Positions 13,614 to 25,028 of a DNA stretch of 64,000 nucleotides are shown one piece after another. The notes under the pieces were generated by a model, which was not told the origin of the DNA, did no database searches, and worked only from the letters and a program-made list of their open reading frames with translations. Each line of letters opens with the position of its first letter. Position 1 is the stretch's first letter. Source of the stretch: Guillardia theta CCMP2712 (Eukaryota; Cryptophyceae; Pyrenomonadales; Geminigeraceae); NCBI RefSeq assembly GCF_000315625.1, contig NW_005434510.1:1-64000 (forward strand), written 5' to 3'. Position numbers and translations under genes: made by a program.

Positions 13614-14880
13614 ATTCTGGGACGATCACCTGGCAATAATGGATGCGCTAAGTCAGGATAAAAATGAAGAATCTCTGTTTAAGAAAGGCAAGTTTTGTCA
13701 CAACGAATGTATCAACTACGTGACCTCATTCCAGTGCTCGCTCGAATACTCTTCACAATTAATTATTTTCAACACTCCCATTTTTCTATCCATGCCACTC
13801 TGCTTCACATACTCGCTCATCTTCGCTTTCGCCTCTTGTATATCGCTGTCGCTTCTCTCTCCCTCCCTCCCTCCCTCTCTCTCTCCCTCCCTCTCTCTCT
13901 ACCATCTTGCATACGCCTACGACTCCTCTTCACCCTTCGCCTCTTCCCACTCCATGAAATCCCACGTCGCATATGGGTTTTCTCAATTATTGACTGAAAA
14001 GAAAAGCAACTCATTTCACTCGCCACCCCGGGGCCCGGCCTCCGCTTACAGCGGCCCCGGGGCGGAACAGTCGGATACTCCGATACTGGCAAAGCCGCCC
14101 GCTTCCTAGGACCCTAATAGGACCGGTGACCACACTACAAGGCAGATAGGCTCCTGCTAACTAGGGTCCTCCATCCGATGCCATGATGATCGCCATGTGC
14201 GGCTGCAGCGGTAGTGCAGTGTGGCCGCGCTCTGTCGCAATGGCACTGAGCCTAGAGCCGCGGCAGCACCACCGTTCACTATCATTTGAAAGTATTCAAC
14301 ATTTAATGCAAATTACTGACTTTGTTTATCATGGCAGGTTTTCCCCATGATGGGCGACAATGAATCTTTGGACGAGCTGGTGAATAAGATGCTTGAACCA
14401 TGGTCAAACCTTCTCTGTCCTATGTTCAATTCCAACCTAAAGCAACCGCTTTGCGAGAGAGACAAGCTGGAAGATCATCGAGCAGCCCCTCAACACACTC
14501 AAGATTGTCCCAACTTGAAAAATGTCACAACAAGGATCTCGCCAGTGAAAGCCTATCAATATCGAAATGGCGGTTTCACCATCCCTCCCAGTACCCGCAA
14601 ACGAGCAGTGAGGGAGGTAAACCAAATCCTTGAGCTGCACCATTGAAATCTCTACGCCTGTTCTCAAGCTGGGTCCGAGTTCCTTTCTGCTTATATTTGA
14701 TTCGTACTGGCTTGAGGTTGTATGCTAAACTCTACTGAATTCAGCTCGATGTGCTTTAGTAATGATTGATTATTCCTTGTACTTTTTAAAGTTATCACCG
14801 TTTGGCAAAACAGCTTACTCCAAAAGCTTTCATGTTACCGTTCAGATCACAATCAGCCTACGATCACAGAGCAAAATTCC
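13614..14880. other. Intergenic with CT repeat, CpG-rich patch and one doubtful small frame
   Basis: 13851-13905 is a (CCCT/CT)n microsatellite. 14020-14290 is GC-rich, with GGGGCCCGGCC-like palindromes. The 156-codon frame at 13639 is mostly low-complexity Ser/Leu from the CT repeat and is not credible. Confidence 0.5.
14347..14646 (+). CDS. Possible small protein or exon, unknown
   Basis: A 99-codon frame beginning MMGDNESLDELVNKMLEPW, with non-repetitive, normal amino-acid composition and several Cys. It directly follows an AG and a pyrimidine-rich stretch, so it may be a downstream exon. There are no homologues or motifs I recognise. The antisense strand is also open (76 codons), which weakens the case. 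Confidence 0.25.
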   Translation: MMGDNESLDELVNKMLEPWSNLLCPMFNSNLKQPLCERDKLEDHRAAPQHTQDCPNLKNVTTRISPVKAYQYRNGGFTIPPSTRKRAVREVNQILELHH

Positions 14881-16916
14881 TCAAGCGCTGGCTCCAAAGT
14901 TTTTTCCCGTGCTGAACCAGGAAGGCATAGTGAACTCTCCGAAGGGTGACTTCAATACGCTGCCGTCCGGAAATTTGTCCTTGGAGGCTTCTGCAACTCG
15001 AGGCTTCTCCACAGCCTTGACTTCTGTCCGCATTGGCTCGACAGCAGGAGAAATCTGAGGAATGTCTTCAGTCACCTCCTTGAACTGATTGACTTGTCCC
15101 TGAGAGCCCTCCTCTCTGGCCGGAGGGGCTGGAGGGGCAGAGACAGGCCTCGAACGTCCTAAGCGGCGGCCTGTCTTGGACTTGCTTGCCATTCTAGCAG
15201 TAAGCGAAGTGGATGTAGAAGGAGTGTCAGATCCAGGACCCGAAGAGTAGCGCAACTGCAACATGTCACGATAACGAAGAATTCCACGTTGCTGTCGCTT
15301 GACCCAGGGACGGCTTGCCTTGTTTTTCTGCCATCCGTAAAGCTTCCTTGGAGCGGCTGGGGAGTTCGACGGGGGAAAGATTAAGTCGATGATTGAGTAG
15401 AGGAAGACACCTCCAATGCCAATGGCACAGCCAAGAAGCTTAATAGGATCCAAGCTTTCACGCAAGACGATAGCAACGCCAATGATAACGATGACTCTCT
15501 TGGCGGTGTTTGCAACTGACTGAGTGACCGCATTCGTCTTCTTGATTGTCATCGTCGCCAGCTCATTGTATCCGTAGAACCACAACCCGGAGGCAATCAG
15601 ATTGTATGTCACAGCTGGAGTTGTTTGCCATAGAGAGCAAAACTGTCCCCATTTTGCACCCTCCTTTGCTATCATCACGGGGACAGAAAGCAAAAAAGAG
15701 AGGATCATGGTGATTGCAAACTGATTCCCAACATTTCCAAGCCTGTCTTTGATCCCAGGAGTAGTCATGAGCTTCTGGTTTTCTTGGCCCTGTTTGGAGA
15801 TCAGCTCATCTGCGTCTTCATCTCAAAATCATCACCTTGAAGGCAGCAAAAAGATTGGCAATGCAAGCTGTGATGAGAGCAGACCATGCGAAATCAAGCT
15901 CCTTCACCGAGGCGAGGACGACTCCTCCAATGACTGGGATTAGACACAGCCACTTTCCCAGTGAGAGCTGGCAGATTCAAATGAGTGAGCGCGAATATCA
16001 AAAAACGTGGGTGAAAGGAAGACAGACAGTGCCCCCCAAGAAGTATCGAGGATGAACACTGCGGTCTTTGAAAGGTAGATACAGACTATAGGAAGAAGGA
16101 AGAGATTGATAATGGCTTTTTCTGACCTTCTTCTGGTAAAGGGTAACTCCAAGGAGAGCAGCAAATGCTGGCTCTGCAGCCTTGACGATCTGTCCAAAGG
16201 AAACGGCTCCAGCACTGAGTGCGAACACCGAGAACGAATGAGCGGCGGCAGCACAGAAAGCGACCTGAAAGTTGGCTTAGCGGGTGACACATCGGTATGC
16301 GCAATACAGGGATCATCTTGATCACATCTTCCTTGGTTATTTTGGGAAGCTTGCGAGCATCTGGCGCTGCCCACAAGAAGAGGGCGTACAAACATCCCAC
16401 ACCAAGCTGCAACGTGGCAATTGTAAGGGGGAACCCTGCCGCTCCTCCGGCTGCCTTCAGAGCCAACTTGTTTGTGATGTTGTCTACCAACACAATTTCG
16501 TCAAGAGACAGCATGCCTTCTCATTTGAACTTACAGTAGTAGTTGCCGAGGTACCACAAGGCGAAGTAGGCGATGAGCTGCAGGTCGATGGAGATCCCCT
16601 TAGAGGATGTTGTCGGTGACGAAGAAGCTGACATCAAACGTGATGACAATGGGTTTCCTTTCTGCTCACTTCCTGCTCTTGTCAGGAGCGGACGGGAATA
16701 AGCTGATGGTATCGCAAGGGTGTGTCTCGTTGCATACGGAACAGCTTTGGGGGACTGCAGCGATGACGAAAGGAGAGTGACAGACGGCTTGTTAACAGCT
16801 GGAAGTGATGGAGGACTGAAGTTGGGCGAGAGGAAGGCGCATGAAGATGCTGCCATGGTCATCCCCATCATGATCCTCATCGTCGCCTTCGACGTCGCCG
16901 TCTGCTCTCGTGCCAT
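14881..16916 (-). CDS. Plastid sugar-phosphate/phosphate translocator (TPT/DMT family)
   Basis: Five exons by hand: 16535-16916, 16308-16483, 16127-16264, 15836-15967 and 14881-15789, all in consistent phase, giving 578 residues. The family exchanges triose-, hexose- or pentose-phosphates or PEP for phosphate across plastid membranes. Residues 1-27 form a signal peptide ending ASSCA, followed by FLSPNF: the Phe at +1 is the hallmark of a bipartite plastid presequence. The start could be M1 or the Met 12 residues later. The translocator body has YYYNITNKLALKAAGG, the SFGQIVKAAEPAFAALLGV block and the C-terminal KKTNAVTQSVANTAKRVIVI segment typical of TPT-type transporters. An odd point is about 180 hydrophilic residues after the last membrane span, ending GEFTMPSWFSTGKNFGASA. 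Substrate cannot be told from sequence alone. Confidence 0.9.
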
Positions 16917-18747
16917 ACACCAGTGACAAGCCCGATGCTCCTCACACAAAGCTGGTTTAAACTTTACTCTCATATTTCAAAATAACACAACAAATCCTGC
17001 AGATAGTAGTCGAAACCTGAATCCTCTTCTTTATGACTCAAGTACCCACCCTATATTCGGAAGTGCTTCTTCACCTACCCCTTCCAGAGAGGGTCACCCA
17101 ATGAGACGACCAGTGGTCCTTGTTTTACACACCCACCCAGCTCCTAGGTTTCTATGGAACCGGAAAAAATTTAGCACCTACCCTACCTCCCAAATTGTGG
17201 ACCCACCCCTCTTAGAGGCCCCAACCCCGGTAACCTCTGGAGGCATTTGCAAGGCTCGGATCCTGCACCCCAATGTACCACCCTACCCAGTCTCATTTTA
17301 TACCACCACCCCCTTTTGCATCTCACAATTACCCACCTCTTTCGTATCAAAAAAATCCTTAACCCCACCTCCCTTCCAACATGGCCGTACAGCAGGCCTG
17401 GACAGCTTACTAGCCCCCTTTGAGTAAAAGGTCAAGTCACTGATCCGGCATACTCAGTCACTATGATAGCCGAACTTACCGCCGTAGTACCGTCCGCACT
17501 GATCGGACTGGCAGTGAGTAAATGAGACCCGGGGCCATCCGGCGGCGAGAGTCGGTGAGGCAGGCAGTGGCACTGCGCCGCGCCGGCCGGGCCCCGGCAG
17601 CCCGAGGCCGACGAGCCGGCCCAACGCAGGCCGGGCTGACGCGGCCCAGACTCAGGGGGAGGCCCTTCCGGCCCAACTTGCTTGGCTTGAACTGATGAGA
17701 GCCGCTGAGCCTCCGAGGATCTCTTGACTCAAAGTTACTAGCCTAGTGAAAAAGCACTGAGTACGAGGACAATCAGGATAGTCGAGGAGGCTTGACCCTG
17801 ACACTGTACGGTCGGCCGCAGGCCAAACCGCCGGGCGAGCCTGAGAGAAACTTCGACCGTCACCACAGCGAGAACCAAATTCAATCCTCCGAGGATCATT
17901 CGTTTGTAACTGTCACGTGACTGGACTGAACGGTTCCGAGTCTAATACCGTCGACCACCGTGACCGTCGCCGTCTGTGACACTCAGGCGTCGACGGTCCG
18001 ATCCTCTTCAACTTAGTACGGTTCGCACCGTACGGTGGCCCGGTACGGTACCGTCGCCTAGTACAATCATTGCGGCGATGATCAGATGCCCGGCGATCGG
18101 ACTCCCGGCGGCGGGCGGCCGCGCGCCGCGCCGGCCCGACCCTAGGATCGGACCGGACTCGGGCGGCCCGGAGACTCGCCCGGAGTCCCGGGCCCCGGCC
18201 GGGCGGGCGCGCCGCCCAGCCGCCGGGGCCGGTCACCAAGTTCGACTGGGGCAGTACGGAGTACCGTAGGCTACCGTGCCGCTGCATATACACTGTACTC
18301 TCGCAAGACCTGAGGCGAACTGCAATGCTTGGTGGCTGGCCGCTGGAAAAACAAAGCTGGCATGGCGCGAGCGGGGAGAGTAGAGGGCGCAAACTAGCTT
18401 GATACTTTCAGGATGATGTAAGAGGATGGGATCAAATGGGAGGAGAAGATTATGGAAGCGAGGAAGCTGATTTAAGCCTATCTTTCGTGGAATAGCATTG
18501 CGTGAGTAGAATCCACTGGTACACAAACATAACGAGGGGGGTACCTCATGTCTTAGGAGATCTCGTGATTGGTTGCCCCTGAAGGATTGTTATGCTGCAA
18601 CATTTTAACTTTTGTTTCTGATGAGACCCTTTGCAGATCCGTAGAGCCATTGAACCCTCCGTGCCTCGTTGAATTTCAGAGAGCTTTTGATGACTTGCTT
18701 CATCTAACAGCTGGCTGCCTGTTTGCCTGCCCGTTGATCATCGGCAT
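16917..18747. other. Divergent intergenic region: C-rich tract plus CpG island
   Basis: Between the divergent translocator and CSK genes. 17050-17420 is C-rich on + (CCACCCTACC words). 17470-18270 is very CpG-rich, with GGCCGGGCC, CGGTACGG and CGGCGATC words and many short palindromes. 18270-18747 is of normal composition and should hold the CSK promoter. Open frames in the island are a by-product of GC content. Confidence 0.6.
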
Positions 18748-21492
18748 ATGTTGCGATTGCTTCTTCTTTCTTTACTTTCTCCGGCCGGGTGCTTCTTGCT
18801 GAATAGCCGTGTTCCTCCTTTGTCTGTGCATAGGGCAAGCCGTTGGGAGTACGTTGTCCACGGCTATGGATATCCTTGGCATTTCTGCTCGGACGAAAAA
18901 ACTTCAATCAGAAGCTCGCTGTCGAGTAGAAAGAACTCCGGCAGGGTTAATTTCCTGCGCATGACCACACAAAACTCAGAGTTTCTTCCGGAGTCAGCAG
19001 GCTGGCAACAAGAGGTGGAAAAGATGTCATCTACGGCAAAGAACAGCACCAAGTCTGGTGGCAAGAAAAATGCTTCTCCAGTCATGCGCGTTTCTCCAGA
19101 GTTCAACTCTCTCTGTCAAGCGCAATTTGAAGTTCTTTCTTGTATCCTTGGGGCCTCCAAGTGTGTCCTCTACTTCCGCAGAGAAGATGCCAAGACAGGT
19201 CAGCTTGATTTCGTGCCAGCAGCGGTCTACCCCGAGAAGCAGGTTTATTGCTGCCACTTTGAAGCTGAGCTCTAATGTTTTCTATCAGCGTGTCTGGGTT
19301 GTTGGTGAGGGTCCAGCTGGTCTGCCAGCTTCCGGGCCGATCGAGCTTCCTGGCTTCTTCTCTGCCAACTCCATGTTTCCAGAGTATCCTTTCATCAAGC
19401 GACAGAGCTCTGGGATTGCAACCATTTCGCTCGCTGACGGAGGAATTTCGCTTCCTCTTGAGTATGGATCCGTTGTACTTGGCACGATTGCTGTCTGGCG
19501 AGAGAGTGAGCTGCTCGAGAGTTGCTTTCATCGCTGACATCGTGTTAGACCAGAAAGAATGGCAGGATACAGAGCTGAAGCAGGTGATGTTTCAGGATCT
19601 TCCTCGGCGATCACGTTGATGGTAGTCTTTCAGCTCGAAGCCATTGCTCGCTCGTTAGCTGTAGCTGTCATATTGGATCAGAAACATCAATGGCAGGCAA
19701 ATAAACTGGATCGTTACCGTCAAGTTTTTGAAGTGGAGGATGGCAGGAAGCGGTGCAAGCAGAAAGCATGAGAAAGATGCTATCAGAGACCTTACACCAG
19801 GTTACTTTCAATCTTGATGAAATATTTCTCTATCTTTCAGTGCACAATTTCAATCTCTGCTCTAATGCACCCTCCTCATTTTACTCTGTTTGACTTCCGT
19901 TTTCTTTCGTTTCCTCCAGGTCAAGAACAGTTTAAGTGCTGTAAGAATGTTTGGCAAGCTCCTTCTTCGCCGTCTCCCTGGTAATCTTGAAAGATGTTTT
20001 TTTAGAGGCGCTACAGATTCTCAATCGCTTTGAAGGAAGCGACAAGATGAATAGGGAACTAGCAAGGGACATCTTGATACAGGTATCCTCCTTCTGTACC
20101 CGCCGAATGCTGACGTGAAGCATGGTTGCTACTAGTCCGATCGCCTGGTTGATCTCTTGCTCCCCATCGATTCAATGTCAAGCCCTCCTCGTCTTCGCCA
20201 GTCTCGCGCAAACGGGCATGGAAAGCCGCTCCTGCTCTCGTCTGCGTGAGCCCATCACATCTCCATGTTCCCCTGTAGCTCACGCATTGACTGCAGCGCT
20301 AAGAAGGAAGACGCGAGGAGGAGCATGATGTCGAGCATGGTGATACTTGACGGTAAGGTTTGCTCTTCTCCTCTCAGCAATGACGCACTTGGCCTAGATG
20401 ATGAGTTGGATGAATTAGTCGGAGGCCCAACAGCAGCAGAAAGAATGCAGATTGAATCGCTCGACCGCTCCTTGGATAACGCAATGGAAGAGATGAGAAA
20501 GGGGAAAAAGGAATCGGGCGAGAGCAAGAGCAAGAGCAAGAGCACGTCAACCAAACTCTGTATCCTTGAAGAAGTTCTCGCTCCCATCATGAGCGCGAGT
20601 CAGGCAAGTAGGCATGCTGTGAAGCCGAAAGAGGTGAAAATGTCGCAGGCAATCGCGGAGTTTGAGGATATCAAGTTTACCTGCGAGTTCGGGGATGAAT
20701 TGCCTCGCGTCCGAATCAATCAAAGAGCGTTGCAGGCAAGCAAGAAAAGAGGGCGACAACGAAGATTGAAAGAGTGTGAATTGTGTCATGGATTGCAGGA
20801 GGCTGTGAGCAATATTCTAGACAATGCACTCAAGTATGTGCTGCTGAAAGAGTTCAAGAGGAGGAAGAAGCCCTTTGTATCTTTAAGTGTTCAAAAAGGT
20901 TATCCCTCTCCTCCCATTGTCACCCCCTTATTCTTCCTCTTCGTTTTCCTCATGTTCATGCTGACTGCTTGACAGATGATAGTGGCCAGAAGAACGAAAG
21001 TTTCCTGCAGGTTCAAAATCATCGCATGATCTTTCTTCACCACCAACTACACTCTTTTTTCTGCGTTCTGCCAATTGCTCACTTGACTGCTCATCCTCTA
21101 CGCCTTGGTGCAGATCATCATCGAGGACAACGGTAATGGCGTCCAACCTCACGAACTTCTGCGCATCTGCGAGGAGGGGTACAGGTGGGGTGTAGGCGAA
21201 GGGAGGAAGAGGCCCTGACTGTTTGTGCTCAGGGGAAAGGATGTTGACAACATTCCCGGCACCGGACTTGGGCTGCATATCGCCAAGGATCTGATAAGCC
21301 AAATGAATGGAAAGATGTCCATAGAGAACATAGAGCAAGGTTCGTTGCTCCCATCCGTGTTTGTATGTTTGTATCATCATCCGGCTGACAAGTGGTTCAG
21401 GAGGCGGACTGCGAGTGAGAATCTTCCTGCCGACAGAGACAAAGAGAATTCGCAGAAAGCGCAAACCTCCAAGTGAGACTGTAAATGTTTGA
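18748..21492 (+). CDS. CSK: Chloroplast sensor kinase (GAF + histidine kinase)
   Basis: By hand 14 exons (18748-19242, 19289-19505, 19549-19583, 19634-19723, 19747-19800, 19920-19980, 20036-20082, 20136-20245, 20297-20735, 20799-20898, 20976-21010, 21114-21184, 21233-21339, 21401-21492), about 650 residues. In plastids CSK links the redox state of the electron-transport chain to photosystem gene transcription. The precursor starts MLRLLLLSLLSPAGC then FLLNSR, a signal peptide plus Phe, so it is plastid targeted. A GAF-like domain begins near RVSPEFNSLCQAQFE. The H-box reads SETLHQVKNSLSA, with His at about 296, kept although land-plant CSKs lack it. The N-box is NILDNALKYV, G1 is IEDNGNGV and G2 is GTGLGLHIAKDL, ending GGLRVRIFLP. 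Intron 4 is only 23 nt and intron 9 begins GC. Other sensor kinases are less likely because SDRLVDLLLPIDSM and the GAF region match CSK. Confidence 0.87.
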
Positions 21493-23257
21493 TTCAGTGA
21501 GCACTGCTTGGCCGCCAACTTCAGAAGCCTGCCGGGCCCGCCATCCCGGGCAGGCGGCGGCCACTACTGGCGCCCAGGCTGGCCCGGCCCCTCGGGCCAC
21601 AACTGCCGTGACTTGCCTTGGCTCAGTCCGGGGCCGCCCCGAGGCTCGAGTCGTCAGTCAGGCCCCCGGTGCCACGGTCCGTCACCGAGCTCGGACCCGA
21701 GCTGGCTGACGGACTCGGAGGCCGCTCAGACCGTACGCCGGTGACCGCGGCGGCCCGGGGCATTCACAGGACTCGGGAAGTACCGTCGCCGGGTCGGCAA
21801 CGGTGGCCGCGCGTGGCCGGAACGATTTAGTTAACTCCGCCCTGCCGGTTGGCCGCCGTCGGATGTGTCGAGGAAGTGGTCACGTCCCCCTCTCATTCTG
21901 ATTCCCCCAGTCCCATGGGAGTCTGACCCTACCCCCCCCTCTCCCCTCCCACCCTTGTTCTTCTAGAACACTACCAGAAGAACCACCCTACCTACTGCAC
22001 TCCCTTTATGACTCCACGTTTGTCATCCGGTTGAGAAGGAATTAAAACTTTGCTACAAAATTTAAATGTTAACACGTATTTGAAAGGGTCTGCTGACGAA
22101 ATTTAGAGATCTTGAAGATTACAAGGTTGCAATCGGGATTTTAGCTACCGACTAGTGCGGACATGTTCCACAAGGCGGTCCCTATTAGCAAGGGGTACCA
22201 CCCACCTTACCCTAATCGGCAAACCACCGGTACATTGCAATTGCACCCCATGAGCACCCCTCCACCACCCCTTACAGACACATGAGATTCCCCCAAACAC
22301 CCCTTCCTTCCGAGCACCCTACCAACTAGACCCTCACCCACCTAATGGTAACCAACACAGGTGATGACAATCATACTACCCTACCAGTGTAAGACCACAC
22401 CCACCCAACAATCTGACTAGTCCTGGCCGATTGAACCGGTGTTTGAAGTTAGTACCTGCGATCCCACCCCCCAAATCATAGTTGACACGTTTGGTAAAGT
22501 TAGCACTACCCATGCCGTGACCACCCACCCCAGTCATTCCCCCCACCCACCCAAACCGATAGAACTCCATAACATGGTCGCTTCAAGGATCCTGGAGACT
22601 GGAGGTATCTGACCCCGCCAGAAGTTTCAGAAATTGCTTCAAAACTACCTTCCATATTTCAAATATCAATTAATTAAACTTTCAAAACTCGCTAGAACGT
22701 CGCTTATGCTTTCTCTCCACCTCTGCCGCAACCCGAGCGCTCAGCTACCCCGCTCGAGCTTGTCTGAGACTCAAGTCTCTTTCCTTCTACCATGACATCA
22801 ATCTTCCCCTCCCTCCTCGCTCTTCTTGCTCATCCTTCTCAGTCACCCGAACGAGATCCCTTCCTCGACTTGGCATAGCTCAGCTGTTTGCTCTTTTCGT
22901 GCTAACCAATTTACATCTGCTACGCCAACCTGTTGCTTCTATTCCTTATCGGCTTTATCAATTTATCTCCCATTTCTCAAATCGTCCTTATTGTCTCTTT
23001 GCTCCTGGTGAATCTTTCTTGTTTGTTTTCTCACCTCGTTCCCTCGTCCTGATGTACAATCTTCGTAGTAAGCATCCGATTTTCATATCTTGCAAACGAC
23101 TGTTTCATTACCTTGATACGTGCTCTCTCGGAATCAGCTGATTTGTGTCGTTTGCTGTACTGATTTGTTGCCGGACTTCAGTGCCTCGTTGTGGCGTGGC
23201 TTGCGATCAAACCGGTTGAGTTGTTGAGGCGAAAGAGCAAACGAAGAGTCGACATCG
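21493..23257. other. Intergenic: CpG island then C-rich tract
   Basis: 21520-21860 is CpG-rich (GGCCCGGCC, CGCCGG, GGTGACCGCGGCGG-like words). 21890-22560 is C-rich on + with repeated CCACCCTACC and CCACCCACC words. 22560-23257 is of ordinary composition and may contain 5' exons or the promoter of the next gene; I could not establish any. Confidence 0.55.
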
Positions 23258-24656
23258 ATGGTGTCCCAACCTCTCTTCACAGATCATGACGTCGTCCATC
23301 TCGGTTTCTTGAACGTTCCTCACATGCACAAGGTCAGATCCCCTCCTTTGATCATCTGTATGTTCGTCGTGATAAAAGTCGCATAGATCCTGGGCTTCCT
23401 GTGCTTGGGCCACTATGCAGTCAGGTTCTGGTGGCTGGTTCGCTATGGCAGCATGTACTTTGATCCAAGCTCTTGGATCACTTGGGTCACTCCTGCAGTC
23501 CATCTCCTTCTCTCCTGCTCCTCTTTCATTTTTCCGGTGCCCCAAAGACGGTTTGACTCGAAGCCGATCATCTGGAAAGAGCTTCAGCTTCACAACATTC
23601 TGTTTACGTTTCGTTCTTGCATTGTCTTCTGGCTGTGGTGCATGACGGTGAACTGCCTGAGTCATCCTTCGTGCTCATGACTCGTGTGCAGCCATGCTTT
23701 TCAGGGGACTGCGGTCAGAGACACTGGTTCCTGCGGCTGCTCATGGTGTGCTTCTCACATTACGTTGCCGACCGCATCACCGAGAAGTTCGAGCAAAGCA
23801 GCAAGACAACCACCAGGTCAAGGTCGTCGCACCTGCCCCGCAGTCATTGATTTGATTCTAGGGATATGCCGTGGGGACCTAATGTACCAAAGTGGGTACA
23901 GCGTTACGTGAAGGTCTACTACGCTGTATGCCAGCTGTTTGCAACAACTGCGCTTCTGTTAGTTCGTGTTGACTCGTTGAAACCTTCTAGTCATGAGTAC
24001 TGCAGTATTTGTGGGAGCCTGGTTCTCGATAGCGCATTCGCAATCATGTTCCCCATTCAACTTTCTACTTTCTTAATGACACTGGTAATTGTTGTGAGTC
24101 GGGACTCTGTTCTCAATTATTTGAACAGGTTAGGAAGAACCTCATTTCTGGAACTTCATGGCATGTGTGGTATGCCCTCTCCCTTGGCTCTGTCTTCATG
24201 ATTCCCATCAGTCACTCCATCAGGTGAACGGTTTCAATCTTGTGCGAAGAGATTGACACACAGCAGAATTTCGCTCAAGCTGCCGCCTCCGAGCTTTCTG
24301 CACGCTCTTGTCAGGTCGCATGAAACTCCCTTTGCGTGTGAGGTGATCAAGATGCTTCTGGTGCGTCTGCTTCCCGTGCACTGCTGCTCCCTCACCACGT
24401 GCAGGCTCCTCTTGCCGTGTTCTTGCGCCTAAAACTCCGACTCGACAAGTATTTGGTCTTCACAATCGTTACAGGTAAAAACGTTTATCGTGAAAATCGC
24501 TGGTGACACAGCGTTGCAGTTTCATTCGTTATTTTGACCTTGTTTGAGAGAGAGATTACCAGTCAGAAAGCTGTTTACGAGACCAGCCTTCCTGAGACTG
24601 TTGTGCCATGGATCCGCAACGCCGTCGGCGGTTCTCTAGCGTTAATGTCCATGTAA
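23258..24656 (+). CDS. Polytopic membrane protein, unknown function
   Basis: Eight exons by hand (23258-23332, 23387-23647, 23692-23816, 23862-24084, 24129-24223, 24267-24342, 24405-24474, 24520-24656), all phase-consistent, 353 residues. Start MVSQPLFTDHDVVHLG is the first in-frame Met. There are roughly six hydrophobic segments, including around GFLCLGHYAVRFWWLVRYG, a Pro/Trp-rich PAVHLLL region, HNILFTFRSCIVFWLW and FPIQLSTFLMTLVRK. The pattern HNI-F--RS, then the charged DRITEKFE, then PIQL---LMTLVRK resembles a conserved membrane protein I recall from diatoms and other protists, to which I can attach no function. One stretch in exon 4 (VRVDSLKPSSHEYCSICGS) could be an unrecognised phase-0 intron. 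Confidence 0.75.
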
Positions 24657-24812
24657 GGACCGCAAGACCAACAAGCACATGAAACATGTTCTGTGTTTGT
24701 CTTCAATGATCAATGTATATTGAAACCGACCAGTTGTTCCTCTCCCGTTCCTCGGCTCTGTCTACACAACCCTCATCCCCCTCACCCCCTGCGCCCTCCA
24801 TCCCTCTCAATC

Positions 24813-24986
24813 CTACTTCTTTTCAACGTTGAGGCTTATATGATGAGAGAGCCCCAAGTCCTTGAGCGACTTGTCCGCCTCATCGAGAATCTTGCGGGGA
24901 AACGCAGTAGCGAGCGTGTGCTTCTCAGGATCTGCTCCACAGACGAACATGAAATCGAGGACGACCTGTTGCATCGTCACATTGAT

Positions 24987-25028
<42 letters not shown>

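Noticed and set aside
13639-14109. 156-codon forward frame
   Set aside because: Its middle is Ser/Leu/Pro from a CT microsatellite and its end lies in a GC-rich patch; no credible protein.
17476-18392. Several 65-160-codon frames in the GC-rich island
   Set aside because: Arg/Gly/Pro-rich composition on both strands is what high GC gives by chance; stop codons are rare there.
20352-20376. Possible 25-nt intron in CSK (GTAAGG...CTCAG)
   Set aside because: Splicing it would create a stop soon after; the unspliced frame is open and continuous.
19301-21476. Treating the CSK region as several small separate genes
   Set aside because: GAF, H-box, N-, G1- and G2-box pieces join in phase through GT/GC-AG introns into one kinase of normal length.
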